Positions 11,409 through 23,059 of a stretch of DNA of 64,000 nucleotides are shown piece after piece. How positions within the stretch are numbered: the stretch's first letter is position 1; each line of letters starts with the position of its first letter. The notes beneath the pieces are model-generated. The model was not told where the DNA came from, searched no databases, and saw only the letters and a program-made list of their open reading frames with translations. The position numbers were made by a program, and so were the translations under genes. Source of the DNA: Acanthochlamys bracteata (taxonomy: Eukaryota > Streptophyta > Magnoliopsida > Pandanales > Velloziaceae); assembly GCA_019914995.1 (NCBI GenBank), contig CM034139.1, positions 563,001 to 627,000 of the forward strand, written 5' to 3'.

Positions 11409-11416
11409 AACGCGCG

Positions 11417-12329
11417 TTAGGGAGTTATAATCATAAAATTTTATTGTGTAAATATTTTTCAAAATTTTACATGAATTTATATAATATTATAAAAATTTAA
11501 TAAAATTTATGAAATATTAAAATTATAAATTAGATTTTGTAGAACGCCTTGACAAGTCCTAGAAGTAGAGACAGATACAGTAATTCTCGTGCTACGCGTG
11601 CATCTATTTAACTTGTGATACTGATTCCTTGGTAGGTGTGCTCATCTGTCGGTGCGTTCTTGTTCACTTGGGTCATGTTCGCGAATGGACTTTGGATTCC
11701 CTCTTGGTTATAGTTGTCGTCGTGATTTGGACACTGACTGACACCGTGCAGATGAACCACACGATTTAAAAGTCAATATCAATCGCTCGAAACTTTTCAT
11801 GATCTAATCACGTGTTTTAATACCAAATTTTATTTTAAAAAATATTAAATTTTACATAATTTTAATTGTTTATTTTAAAATTTATTTGTACCTTTACAGT
11901 AAATTGTAGTTATACTAAATTTAAAATTAAATTTTTTATATATTTTAGTTTTATAAAATTTCATGATACTTGCATCGACTTACAACAAATTTAACTAAAA
12001 GGTAGCAATTAATTCAGGAAAGCTTTCTTTGCCAATCTTGTGGCAGCTCTACCTAGTCGCGATGTCATTGTGATACGTACCGCATGCGAAGTGAACGCGA
12101 GCTCGATTCGGAGAAGAAACCAAACTCAATTAATAAATCACAATATATAAGAATTCTATTGAATTTATCTAATCACCAATTGTAAAATAAAATAAAAATT
12201 AACAAAATAAATGAGGACGAATATTGGAGTATTTGAACGGGAGCAATTGATGAAGTTGAAAACTGTAGAAGACATATAAAGAGAAAAAGAAAAGTTGAAA
12301 GTCTAAGTGAGCATTATCTCTCAGTCTAA
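11417..12329. other. Intergenic DNA, no gene seen
   Basis: Moderately AT-rich DNA without open frames. It lies between the hAT-like MITE and the gypsy relic; nothing specific recognised. Confidence 0.4.
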
Positions 12330-12972
12330 TGTAAACTAATGAACAAGATGAGAAAACAAAAGACTGAATAAGGGATAATTAGTCTGAATAAGATAGGATA
12401 AAAGATGATATTAGGTAATTTGAACATCAATATCATATGCCATATTGCTATGGTATAACTCTTTATTTATAAATAGAGGGTTCTAACATAATTGAAACTC
12501 TTTTACAATGTAAAACTTTCTACAAAAATGTTTAATAGAAATAAAACTTAATTTTTAAGACTCTCTAATGAATCAAATTTCTCAAATGCTACGACAGGGC
12601 ACCTTTCAAACGCTTCTGTCGCACTGGGTACCATTCAAATGTTGATCCGGAATAGTAATTGGCGCCAAGTACCCAATTCAAATGGTATCATTGCCGCCAT
12701 CAGCTGCACTTGCTCCTAACCACTATTTGCATGCCTCGATAAGGACTCATATCTTCCATATCCTCTTGGTATGCACCCAGGACACGTCTGACACCTTGTC
12801 GTCGGTCTCCAGCTGCAGCAAAAGTCTTCTGTTGATGTTTCACCCCATTTGACTTCTCTGTTTTGGCATTCATTGATTCCAGTTGCTTTTATCTTCCCAT
12901 CTCTTGCTGCCAGCAATAAGACTCTCCAAATTTCTTAAGAGATCATCCTCCTCAGCTCTCCAGACCGTATCA
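12330..12972 (-). mobile_element. LTR of a truncated gypsy relic (minus strand)
   Basis: Read on the minus strand from 12972 (TGATACGG) this is collinear with the LTRs of the gypsy element at 13.75-24.78 kb. It shares the gaggatga and gggaagataaa blocks, the TGTCAGACGTGTCC-like block, a TATA-like stretch at about 12470 and the cttgttcat end. It is a diverged member of the same or a sister family. Confidence 0.75.
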
Positions 12973-13285
12973 TTCTCTTTCCTTTAGAGAAAGGACTTGT
13001 CCTCGAATCCTAGCGCTTGCAACGCGTTGTCCTCCTGCAAAGAGCTGATCTAGCAAGACATCAGAAAATGTAGGAGGTACAAAGCGAGCATCCTTTAGCT
13101 AGGAAATATGAAAAACCGGATAAATGCGTGATTCTAGAGGAATGTCAAGATGGTAAGCAAACGGACTAATACGGGCAGAGACACGAAAAGAGCCAAAATA
13201 CCAATAAGACAATTTTTGATTATTTCTAGCAGTCACTGAATTTTGACGATACGGTAATATATGTGATGTAGACAAAACCATTTAA
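12973..13285 (-). pseudogene. Integrase C-terminal fragment of the gypsy relic
   Basis: A minus-strand frame (13099-13281) encodes QKLSYWYFGSFRVSARISPF and YPVFHIS. It is homologous to the C-terminus of the integrase in the adjacent plus-strand gypsy element (QKLSYRYFAPFRISGRIAP, HSVFHVS). It runs directly into the LTR at 12972, as expected for the 3' end of an element. The rest of the element is missing, so this is a 5'-truncated relic of about 0.95 kb including its LTR. Confidence 0.8.
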
Positions 13286-13289
13286 GAAT

Positions 13290-13747
13290 AACTCAATTCT
13301 CTATTCTAATTTATTTCGTAAGTGCACGATTGTCGTCTACTGTATACCAGAAAATGAGTTTGTACTACCGAGATTGTTATTGTTAACTCTAATCCAAACT
13401 AAACTAACAAAAATTGTGTTTTATGAAAACTAATCAGAAGTGTATGAGATCTCAGAGAGGAAAGTAAAATACGGATTAAGTAAACAGATATGCAAACAAC
13501 TTGAGTTTTAAAATCCACTATTAATATATTTAATGTAATCCTTAAATAAATATGGTAATAAATTATGATGATTGTGAAAATTTTATATTTGACACTTTGT
13601 TTTCAGTTATTAAGCACGATTTTTAAATACAATCTTAACCATGGTCTAGTCGAAAATCACATATCCATAGTATTATTTTAACTTCTTATTTAGAAATTAA
13701 TAAATATACATTAAGTCCCGCGATTATAAATCATTTAATTGCATTAA
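13290..13747. other. Spacer between two gypsy-related elements, no gene seen
   Basis: AT-rich DNA with no recognised feature. It ends at the first base of the left gypsy LTR. Confidence 0.4.
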
Positions 13748-14367
13748 TGATAGGGACCAGAGAACTAAGGAGGATGAATTAGGGAGTCTCTCTGTAGATA
13801 GCAAGGAAATGGGAAGACAAAGGCAACTGGAAACAGGGGATGTCAAAACAGAAAGAAGAAATATGGTGACAAAACTCGCCGGAAGACCTCGCTGGAGCCG
13901 GAGGCCGGCGATGAGATGTCAGACGTGTGCAGGGTGCATGCCAGGCGGTTCTAGAAGACAAGAGTCCTTGCCGGGGCATGCAAAGGGGGGCTAGGAACAA
14001 ATGCAGCTGATGGCAGCAAGGACACCATTTTGGTGCCAAATTACTGTATTGGTTCACCATTCAAATGGTGACCCGGGCGCAGCACAGGGCGCCTGGAAGG
14101 TGCGTGCCCTGTGCTGTCATTTGAGTAGTTTGGTCCTTTAGGAACTTACAAATTATGTTTAGATTTTAATAAACTTCTTTGTAGAAGTGTTTAACCTGTA
14201 GAAGAGTTTCAGTTAGATTAAAACTCTGTAGCTATAAATAAGAGTTATTCAATGGGGCATATGAGATTGTTCGTCACCTTTTACCTAATATCATCTATTC
14301 CCCTACCTTGTTCTTACTGTTTCTTCCTTGTTCCTCTCCTGTTCTTTACGTTGTTCATCAGTTTGCA
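13748..14367 (+). repeat. Left LTR of the gypsy element
   Basis: Starts TGATAGGGACCAG and is collinear with the right LTR from 24208 (shared agaactaaggaggatgaatt, ggagccggaggccggcgatg). It includes a TATA-like sequence, gctataaataagag, near 14230. The right LTR lacks a stretch present here around 13990-14040. The 3' limit is set just before the primer site and is uncertain by a few bases. Confidence 0.75.
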
Positions 14368-14372
14368 TTAAT

Positions 14373-14385
14373 TGGTATCGGAGCC
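14373..14385 (+). other. Primer binding site of the gypsy element (initiator Met-tRNA type)
   Basis: TGGTATCGGAGCC directly after the left LTR matches the usual plant TGGTATCAGAGC primer site, with one change. Confidence 0.8.
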
Positions 14386-15720
14386 ATGGAAGATATCAAC
14401 ACAAACGCACCAGAATCACCCAATTCCATCACATCCTCACAATCAGTGGATCCCGAATTTTTTTTGAGAGTTGCCTAAACGCCAGAATTAAGAGATCAAT
14501 TCAATATGATGGCGACAAATTTTACAAGTTGCATAGCGAGACTAACCGCGGATCTTGCAGAGATGCAACGAGTGATAAACTCACTGAATAAGTCTCAACA
14601 AACCACACCTAAAACAGCTAACCATCCACCCACTACCTCCTTACCATCTACCTTACACCAGCAACAAGGAGCACCTCTGCACTCCTCTGTTCAGCCAAAC
14701 AATCTCAACTCCCCACCATCTTTTTCTTACATTGCACCTATGCCGCCCACATATCCAGCCACCAAGGAACATCCTTCTCTCACACATCACCCAATGCTTT
14801 GGCTTGAACATTCAAACGTACCAACCACCACAACCCCCTCTACTACCAAGTCCAACGACCCCAAAGTTGCCAGTTGATACCATAGTACATAACCTGCAAA
14901 TCAGTAACACCCAGCCACAACCTATTCTGTCTATCACCCCAACCACTGGACAACAACCACTCCGCTCTCCTCTCTATACAAACATAGCCACTTATCACCA
15001 TTCCTTCCCACAGGACAGACATAAATTTCCTACCTTTGATGGGATTAAAGTAAATGAGTGGATCTACTCGGCAGAAAAATACTTCAAGTACTATCGAACA
15101 CCTTTAGAAGAACGTCTTTCTATTGCTCCAATGTATTTGCAGGACGAGGCCAATCGATGGTATCAAAACTATGAAATTGATAGGCCTCACCACTCATGAG
15201 AACAACTCAAAGAAGCCCTCATTCAACGGTTCGGTAACACAGTATTCGTACATCCTATTTTTACTCTAAAATAGTTAATACAGACGGGATCCGTAGTGAT
15301 TACCAAGCAGTCTTCGAAGATTTACATGCCCGATTGCCGTTAGCAGCAGAAGTGCTTCATTGGTAACTTTTGTGGAGGGCTGTCTAAGCGCATTGCCCTC
15401 GATGTCATGGCTAGCAATCCTTCTTGTCTACAGGAAGCTTTTAAATTAGTAAGGATCTTTGAATAAAAATCCAGCATAAGCCTAGCTTCTATCTGACCTG
15501 GGCGTTTCCAGATGACTCGCAAGGACGACACCACATCACTGACAGCAACATCTAACGTTCAGCCTGCTGGATTTCCTGCATCCACTGGCATGGTTACCCG
15601 CAGTCGAACAACGGGACTAAGTGTGGCTGAAATTAATGCTAGGAGGGCTAAGGGATTATGTTTCTATTGTGATGCTAACTACGAAAGAGGCCATAAGTGT
15701 GGCTCGAAACTTTATTCTAT
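14386..15720 (+). pseudogene. gag of the gypsy element, broken
   Basis: The frame starts at the ATG at 14386 (MEDINTNAPESP). A TAA at 14476 interrupts it where VA-x-TPELRDQF suggests a former CAA. The capsid-like part is seen at 15010-15190 (FPTFDGIKVNEWIYSAEKYF) and the zinc knuckle at about 15650-15705 (CFYCDANYERGHKC, a C-x2-C-x7-H-x-C spacing). Several frameshifts separate the pieces. A Pro/Thr/Gln-rich linker lies between residues encoded at 14600 and 14980. Confidence 0.8.
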
Positions 15721-15859
15721 TGCAGGTCATGAGGATGAAGAGGATGAGGAAGAAGAAGGCACAGAGGCAGACGAGTTGGCCATCACAGAGGAAGCAATGC
15801 TGTCCCTAAGTGCTATACATGGCCTTGTTAGTCCTCAAACTATTAGAGTGGTGGGCAAA

Positions 15860-15960
15860 ATTAAAAAAAAAAGAAGTGTTTATCCTAATAGACTCGGGCA
15901 GCACTCACAATTTTATTTCTGAACGCCTGACAAAACACTTACACCTTCAACAAACGACTT
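15860..15960 (+). pseudogene. Aspartic protease motif of the gypsy element
   Basis: LIDSGSTHNFIS, with the catalytic D-S-G, is read at about 15885-15920 in a frame different from the zinc knuckle. The neighbouring frame breaks show it is not expressed as one polyprotein. Confidence 0.75.
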
Positions 15961-16389
15961 GCGCACACTTAATATCGAGCTCGCTGATGAGAGACCCCAT
16001 TCCATTGCGATTATGTATAAGGATATTCCTCTGACTACTAAAGATATCGGGTTACAGGTAAATGCATATCCTTTTCCCTCTTGGGGGCATGGACTTAGTA
16101 TTGGGAATCCAGTGGCTAGTACGTTTGGGCACAGTCATCTGTGATTAGAAGACATCGGAATATGCATTTTTCTCTATCAGGAAACAAGTAGTATTGAAAG
16201 TCATAAGAGAGGGTGGGGTGTCCAGGCTCACTAGCCTCACTCATTCCTCCACTCTATATTCAGTAAGGATCATTCCAGTAGAAGGCTCCACATCATATAG
16301 AAATTCTTTGCATACTGCAGTGAATTGTTTGCTGGAACGTTATAGTTCTGTCTTCTGGCCCGTTGCAGGACTACCCCCCCAAGGTTCCC

Positions 16390-17100
16390 TGGATCATGCC
16401 ATTCCATTAGTACCTGACTCGGCTCCTGCAAATGTTCGCCCTTACCGCTACCCTTACATTCAAAAGGTCGAAATAGAGAGGACTGTTAAGGAGATGCTGA
16501 AACAAGGTATTATCAAACCAAGCACTTCTACTTTTTCTTCACTCGTATCGTTAGTTAAGAATAAAGATGGGACTTGGAGGTTTTGTGTGGACTATCAAGC
16601 CTTGAATGCCATTACTATCAAGGACAAATTCCCTATTCAGTTATAGATGAGCTATTAGATGAACTGCATGGGGCAACATTGTTCTCTAAATTGGATTTAA
16701 AATCAGGATACCATCAAATTAGAGTTAAGAGAGAGGACATACATAAAACAGCATTTAGGACACAGATTGTCACTTTGAGTTCTTGGTGATGCCTTTTGGC
16801 CTCACTAATGCTCCTGCTACATTCCAAGCTATCATGAATGATGTATTTAGGCCTTATCTCAGACGCTTTGTGCTTGTTTTCTTTTATGATATTCTCGTGT
16901 ATAGCTCTTCATTGCAAGAGCATTTGGAACATCTTACCACTGTCTTCTCTGTCCTATAGTTTAACAAGCTCCAAGCAAATTTTTCTAAATGCCAATTTGC
17001 TTGTAAGAAGTTGAAATACTTGGGTCATATAGTATTAGCAGAGGGCATTTCTGCAGACCCATCCAAAGTGAAGGCGATGTTGAATTGGCCTGTGCCTACA
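16390..17100 (+). pseudogene. Reverse transcriptase of the gypsy element, inactive
   Basis: Recognisable RT blocks are [14 protein letters not shown] (about 16566), [14 protein letters not shown] (about 16680) and [13 protein letters not shown] (about 16791). The catalytic box reads FFYDILV near 16880 instead of FFDDILV, so one of the two catalytic aspartates is Tyr. A missing base near 16636 shifts the frame and a TAG at 16957 interrupts it. Confidence 0.85.
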
Positions 17101-17289
17101 TCTCAGACCCAAAAGGGGTTTCTTAGAGTTAACTGGCTATTATAGGCGATTTGTTAAAAACTATGCCCGTATTGCTGCACCCCTAACAGAACTTCTGAAA
17201 AAGGATTCCTTTGCATGGTCTTCGGCGGCCAATGAAGCTTTCCAACAACTCAACGATGCAATGAAAACTTCCCTTGTGCTGGTTCCTCC

Positions 17290-17660
17290 AAACTTTTCTA
17301 AGTAATTTGTAGTAGAGACAGATGAATTAGGGAGTGGGCTGGGTGCAGTTCTGTCACAGGAAAGAAAACCTATCTCATTTTAAGTAAATCATTATCTCCG
17401 TCTGCAACAAGCAAAATCAACTTATGAGAAGGAACTCTTAGCATAGGTATTAGCTGTCCAGAAGTGCCGTCCTTATTTATTGGGTAATCGTTTCATAATC
17501 CAAACCGACCATCTAAGTTTGAAGTATTTGTTAGAGTAACGTATTACATCCATAGCTCAACAAAAATGGCTGGTGAAATTGATGAGATATGATTACCAAA
17601 TCATGTACAGAGCCGGTAAAGAAAATATCGTGGCAGATGTCTTATCTAGAAGTCATGACG
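17290..17660 (+). pseudogene. RNase H of the gypsy element, broken
   Basis: VETDELGSGLGAVLSQ (about 17310), STYEKELLA (about 17416), QTDHLSLKYLLE (about 17501) and NIVADVLSRS (about 17625) mark the RNase H domain. It carries several stop codons, among them TAG at 17444 and TAA at 17537. Confidence 0.8.
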
Positions 17661-17869
17661 CTACATGTGCAGCTATAACTGCTACGCGAGCTTCTTTTTG
17701 GACAGATTTACAATAGGCACAGAGGAAAGATCCAGCAATCCAACATCTTCTTGATTCGCCTGACATCAGTGAGCAGTCAGAGTTGTATATAGTACATGGT
17801 TTTTTTTGTCATAAGGGCAGACCTTAGATTCCAGCAGACAATGCCATGAGGCATCAAATCTTATTTAAA

Positions 17870-18622
17870 GCACATAATTCAGCTACTGGAGGGCATGGTG
17901 GGCAGTTTAGGACATATAAAACGATTAGCCAATAATTTTATTGGCCGGGGTTTTCTAAGGATGTCCAATGCTATATAAAAGAATGCATCACATGTGCTAA
18001 AGCCAAATCCTTATCTCTGAAACCTACTGGTCTACTTCAGCCATTACCTATTCTAGATAGAATCTGAACAGATATCTCTATGGATTTCATAGAGGGATTG
18101 CCATTATCAGAAGGACGAGATGTTATTTTGGTGGTGGTGGATCGTCTCTCCAGATTTGCTTATTTTATACTCTTAAAACATCCCTTCACAGCGGCTCAAG
18201 TTGCTCATGTCTTTGCTAAGGAGGTCGTTCGTCTGCATGGTGTTCCTAACTCCATTGTTTCCGATATTGATCCCATTTTTCTGAGCTCATTTTGGCAATA
18301 GCTCCATAAGTTACAAGGCACCGCATTGCATCTCACTTCGGCATACCATCCTCAATCGGATAGGCAATTGGAAGTTGTCAACAGAGACCTACCTACATTG
18401 CTTCGCAGGAGAGCACCCTAAGCAGTGGATGCGTTGGCTTCATTGGGCGGAATTTTCTTACAATACAAATATCCACTCAGGGACTACCAGCCCATTCGAG
18501 CAGTCTATAGGCAACCACCTCCTCCATTAATTTCCTTTACTCTGGTCTAATCCATTCAAATGAGTTAGGATACCAGTTGCGAGAACGTGATGCTATTTTG
18601 AAAGATTTGAAGTTTCATCAGA
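17870..18622 (+). pseudogene. Integrase N-terminal and core domains of the gypsy element, interrupted
   Basis: A zinc-binding HHCC region lies around 17872-18003 (HNSATGGHGG ... CITCAKAK). The catalytic core is encoded at about 18068-18540 ([34 protein letters not shown]). Stops at 18065 (TGA) and 18299 (TAG) and the copia insertion after 18622 break it. Confidence 0.85.
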
Positions 18623-18812
18623 TGAAAAACTCTTTCAATCTTATTATTATCATTCAATATAAGTACATATATATAGACTCTTTATAAATCTAAATAAGGA
18701 GAGTTTTAAATAAAAAAAGATATCTAAATATAATTATAATAAAGATATCCAGAATAAAATATAATTCTAATGAAAGATATCTAAAATAATATATTGTTGA
18801 CTCACGCCAACA
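18623..18812 (-). repeat. 3' LTR of the copia element
   Basis: Begins tgaaaaactc and ends cgccaaca on the plus strand, i.e. TGTTGGCG...TTTTTCA on the element strand. It is nearly identical along its whole 190 bp to the other LTR, with only a few base differences (for example tagactctttat here, tagactccttat in the other). Confidence 0.9.
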
Positions 18813-18823
18813 CTCCCTCTCAA
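18813..18823 (-). other. Polypurine tract of the copia element
   Basis: TGAGAGGGAG on the minus strand abuts the start of the 3' LTR, the position expected for the plus-strand primer. Confidence 0.7.
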
Positions 18824-18988
18824 GTTGGTGCAAAAATATCATCAATGCCCAACTTGCTCAGTGAGTTATGAAAGATTTTGCTTGAAACTCCATTTGTCAA
18901 TATATCTACTAACTGTGCCTCTGAAGTCACAAAAGGTAACTTAATTAATTTTGAATCCAGTTTCTCTTTGATGAAGTGTCGATCCACT

Positions 18989-19600
18989 TCAACATGCTTG
19001 AACGATCATGTTTGTCTTCGGATTATGAGCAATATTTATTGCGACCTTATTATCACAAAATAGCTTCATAGAACTCTTTTGAGGAAAACCAAGATCTGTC
19101 AATAATATTCGCCATAAAAGTTCACAAACTCCATATGCCATTCCTCTATATTCAAGCTTCAAAGAAAGATCGAGCAACCACTTTTTGTTTCTTACTCCTC
19201 CATGTGACTAGATTACCTCCAACAAATATAAAATAGCCGGATGTAGAGCGTCTATCCGTCTTATCTCCTGCCTAGTCTGCATCAGTATATCCATCTATAT
19301 TCAGATGATTATTCTTTCTGAATAGTAATCCCACGCCTGTGCCGACTTGGATATCTCAAAATTCTGCTCACGACTTCCATATGATCGACACTTGGAGAAT
19401 GCATAAACTGGCTGACAACGCTCACAGCATATGCTATATCAGGGCGAGTATGTGATAAATAAATCAACCTGCCCACCAATCGTTGATATTTTTTCTTAGC
19501 TGCTGGTATTTGATTAGGGAGCTCTGCTAAATTATGATTCTCAATGATAGGTGTGTCGGCAGGTTTACAATCTGACATCTCTGTCTCAGATAATAAGTCA
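18989..19600 (-). pseudogene. RNase H region of the copia element, broken
   Basis: Minus-strand frames encode CKPADTPI, YQRLVGRLIYLSHTRPDIAY (about 19309-19578) and KLFCDNKVAINIAHNP (about 18989-19177). These are hallmark words of the copia RNase H end. A shift separates the two parts. Confidence 0.85.
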
Positions 19601-20535
19601 AGGACATATTTCTTTGTGATAGAAAAATACCTTGCTTAGATCTGGCCACCTCAATGCCCAAAAAATATTTCAACTCTCAAGTTCTTTCATCTCAATTCAG
19701 AGGCTAGATATGTCTTCAATCTTTGAATTTCTTCATGATCATTACACCATAACAACCATATCATCAACATAGATTATCAAAGCAGTTACCTTATCATTTT
19801 GGTTCTTCAAGAATAATGTATGATCAGCATTACTCGCTTGGGAAACCATATCTGCTCAAGGCTTGACCAATCTACCAAACCATGCTCTTGAGATTGCTTC
19901 AAACCATATAGAGCCCTTTTTAGCTGCGCAGACATATTCGGTTCTTCCCGATACCTCATAGCCAAAGCTGAAGCTCCATATACATTTTTTCTTCTAACTC
20001 ACCATGAAGAAATGCATTCTTTACATCAAATTGCTGCAAGGGCCAATCAAGATTTGTCATGAGAGATAGCAATACTGATAGTATTAATCTTTGCAACTGG
20101 GGCAAAAGTCTCGTGATAATCCACTCCATAAGTTTGCGAGTACCCTTTGGCCACTAATCTTGCCTTATATCTCTCGATCGTTCCATCTGCTTTGTGTTTG
20201 ATGGTGTACACCCATTTACAACCAACTGCTTTCTTTCCTTTTGGTAATGGTACTATCTCCCAAGTCATATTTTTCTGAAGAGCATCCATCTCCTCATTCA
20301 TAGCCTTAGTCCATCTAGGATCGAATAAAGCTTCTCTAGTGTTAGAAGGAAGTGTCACAGCTGCCACCTGATTAATGAAAGCAACATATGATGGGGACAG
20401 CCTGTGAGAAGACACATGATTAGCAATAGGATATTTGGAGATTTTTCCTTCTGGTGAATATCTCTCAGGAGATTTTTCACGATTTTCTCTATGTGGTAAC
20501 TGATAATTCCTGCAGACAATATTCGATTCATCCAT
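19600..20535 (-). pseudogene. Reverse transcriptase of the copia element, broken
   Basis: The RT start is clear at 20047-20535: [34 protein letters not shown] and [20 protein letters not shown]. The remainder down to about 19600 is in other frames. It still shows the YVDDMVV-like region near 19745-19775 on the minus strand. Confidence 0.85.
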
Positions 20536-20620
20536 AATAATATTATGAGTCTCGGTACTTACCTCAGGGATATCCTCGTGGAGTTTGAGCGCATGCGCAG
20601 GATGCGAGAGAGGGTTTCTT

Positions 20621-21624
20621 CTACGACTTGACTCTGTCTATCTCTTCCATTTCTTTTTGTTCAAATTCAGTAGTTCTAGACTCCTCCAAACATGAGTCAT
20701 GATCCACACATTTTCTCTGACCTTCCTCAGTATGTGTGCTGAACCAATTTAGATCTTCCGTAGCTTCTATCTCCCCATGAAGATCTGAATGTGAAGTTGA
20801 TCTAACAAAGTACATTTCCGACTCTAGAAATGTCACATCCATAGTCACAAAGGTACAGCGTGTAGAAGGATGATAGTACCGATAACCTTTCTGGTGAGGA
20901 CCATAGCCAAGAAATACGCACCTTAAGGCACATAGATCCAATTTATCTCTTTGAATTTTCTGCAAGTGTACTAATGCAACAGATCCAAAAATCCGAGGTG
21001 GAAGTGAGAGAACAGAAGGTATAGTAACAAATGTAGATAAAACCTCAAGTGATGTCCGAAAATTCAGAACTCTAGATGGCATGCGATTAATCACATAAAC
21101 CGCAGACTGAACTGCATCTACCCAATAATGTTTTGGAACATGAGCTCCAAATAATAAAGCACTAAAGTTTCTAATATATGTCGATTTTTTTTTCAAAGAA
21201 CTCCATTTTGTTGTGGTGTTTGTGGACAAGAAGTCTCATGAATAATACCATGCTGATGAAAGTAAGAACTCAAAGATGTATTAACATACTCCCACCATTA
21301 TCGAGCGAAAAACTCGAATAGGAAGAGAAAATCAGTATGCACCATCTTATGAAACCGCACAAATATATCAATAACATCACTTTTGTTCTTCAAAGCATAT
21401 AACCATGTCATGCTTGTGCAATCATCTACAAATGTTACAAACCACCTAATGCCAGTAAAAGTCATAACTAGATAGGGTCCCCAAACATCCGAATGGACTA
21501 ACTCAAACGGAGTTGTTCTTTTATTGCTAATAGAAAAATACGACACTCTATGACTCTTAGCAAGGATACATGCTTCACACTGAAATTCAGACTCTTTGAG
21601 ACCGGAAAATAAAGACGGTAGCAA
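20621..21624 (-). pseudogene. Integrase of the copia element, broken
   Basis: 21298-21624 encodes CEACILAKSHR, FELVHSDVWGP and FVTFVDDCTSMTWLYALK, the zinc end and core of copia integrase. 20621-21229 continues with HYWVDAVQSAVYVINRMPS and CVFLGYGPHQKGYRYYHP. A frame break near 21240-21300 separates the halves. Confidence 0.88.
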
Positions 21625-21842
21625 ATGTTTTAAATGACCAAAGAAAACATGACCTAGACGGCGATGCCAAAGCCAGACTTTATTCTTCTTGTCAGTTTCA
21701 GATCCACGAGCACTGTAAACTCTGCCTGAACTAACATCATCCAGATAATATAACCCCCCTCTCTTAGTACCACGCCCAATTATCTCTTGTGTCTGGATAT
21801 CCTAAAGTAAGCAAAAATAAGGACACATAAGAACAATGCAAT

Positions 21843-22238
21843 TCAACTGTTCAGTAACTTGTCCAATAGATAAAAGATTGTGTGAGAGAGATGGAACAAG
21901 TAGACAATCCTGTAAAGATAGAGATGATGATAATGCCACAAGATAAAGACTGCGCCACTTGGATAACTCTCTCCATTGGCATATGTCACATTATTTCTAA
22001 CTGGAGCACTTACGATATGAAAATTTTTCGGATCGAATGTCATATGATCCGTAGCTCCAGAATCTAAAATCCATCCTGTATCCCGTTGTGAATCTAAAAC
22101 AGTAAAGGCAAAGCTTTGGTTACCTGAAATTGGAGAATCTGAATTAACCTGCGACACCAGAGATAGAACTGGTGAAGGAGTAGTCGATGATATAGAGGAT
22201 AAAGGATTAGTTAAAGTGAGGCCTGCAACCTCGCACAC
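21843..22238 (-). pseudogene. Protease region of the copia element
   Basis: WILDSGATDHMTFDP is the copia aspartic protease motif (catalytic D-S-G). The frame overlaps the end of gag and stops before the integrase. Confidence 0.85.
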
Positions 22239-22982
22239 TACACACCGAGATCTTTTTGTCTTGTTTCTTCTTCTTCTTCAGTTCCTCCCACCAATCAGGA
22301 TAACCAACTAACTGAAAGCATGAATTCTGAGTATGCCCAGCTTTACCACAATGAATATACTGTCCTTCTTGTGCTTTTTGCTTCACTTGGGATTTAGGAT
22401 TTTTGGAGGCCACAGCAGTAATAACTCCAATATCGTTAGAACCCATCATAACTACTCGTCGTTGCTCCTCACGACGAATGTAGTTATAAAATGCTTCTAA
22501 TCCGGGGAAGGCATCTGTTCGTAGTAGATCACTACGGGCTTTATCAAATGTATCATCAAGCCCAGCCAAAAAAATATAGACACGTTCCTCTCAATCTCCT
22601 GTTGTCGAGCTAATATATCATTAGCACAACACATCCTAATTGGATTACGAAAATTCAATTCTTGCTATATGCTCTGTAATTCTACATAGTATGTCGTAAC
22701 GGGCCTTCAATTTTGCTTTAATTTGAATGCCCTGCATGTTAATTCATAAATCTGAGATATGTCAGAATTATCATAGTAAGTTTTGGACACAGCAGTCCAA
22801 ACATCTCTGGCAGTAGGAAGCCGAATAAAAAGCTCCATCCCAGCTGGTTCTATAGAGTTGATTAACCATCCTCTGACAATAGCATTGTCAGTTCTCCACC
22901 GGGCATAAGTAGGATCAGTCTCTTGAGGTCGTGCTATTTCTCCGATCAAATAGTCCATCTTATCCTTTCCAGCAATGTACAT
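22207..22982 (-). pseudogene. gag of the copia element, broken
   Basis: 22707-22982 encodes a UBN2-like gag part (WRTDNAIVRGWLINS, ARDVWTAVSKTY). 22207-22569 carries the zinc knuckle. The knuckle reads YIHCGKAGHTQNSC; copia knuckles normally begin C-x2-C, so the first cysteine appears to be Tyr. Confidence 0.85.
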
Positions 22983-23059
22983 CTCAACAACTTGAGACCA
23001 AAGAGAATAGTTAGAACCATTTAGTTTAACACTAATGGCGGATGATGAATCACCTTATG

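Noticed and set aside
13779..14060. Frames in the gypsy LTR on both strands
   Set aside because: LTR sequence; the same peptides recur in the other LTR copies.
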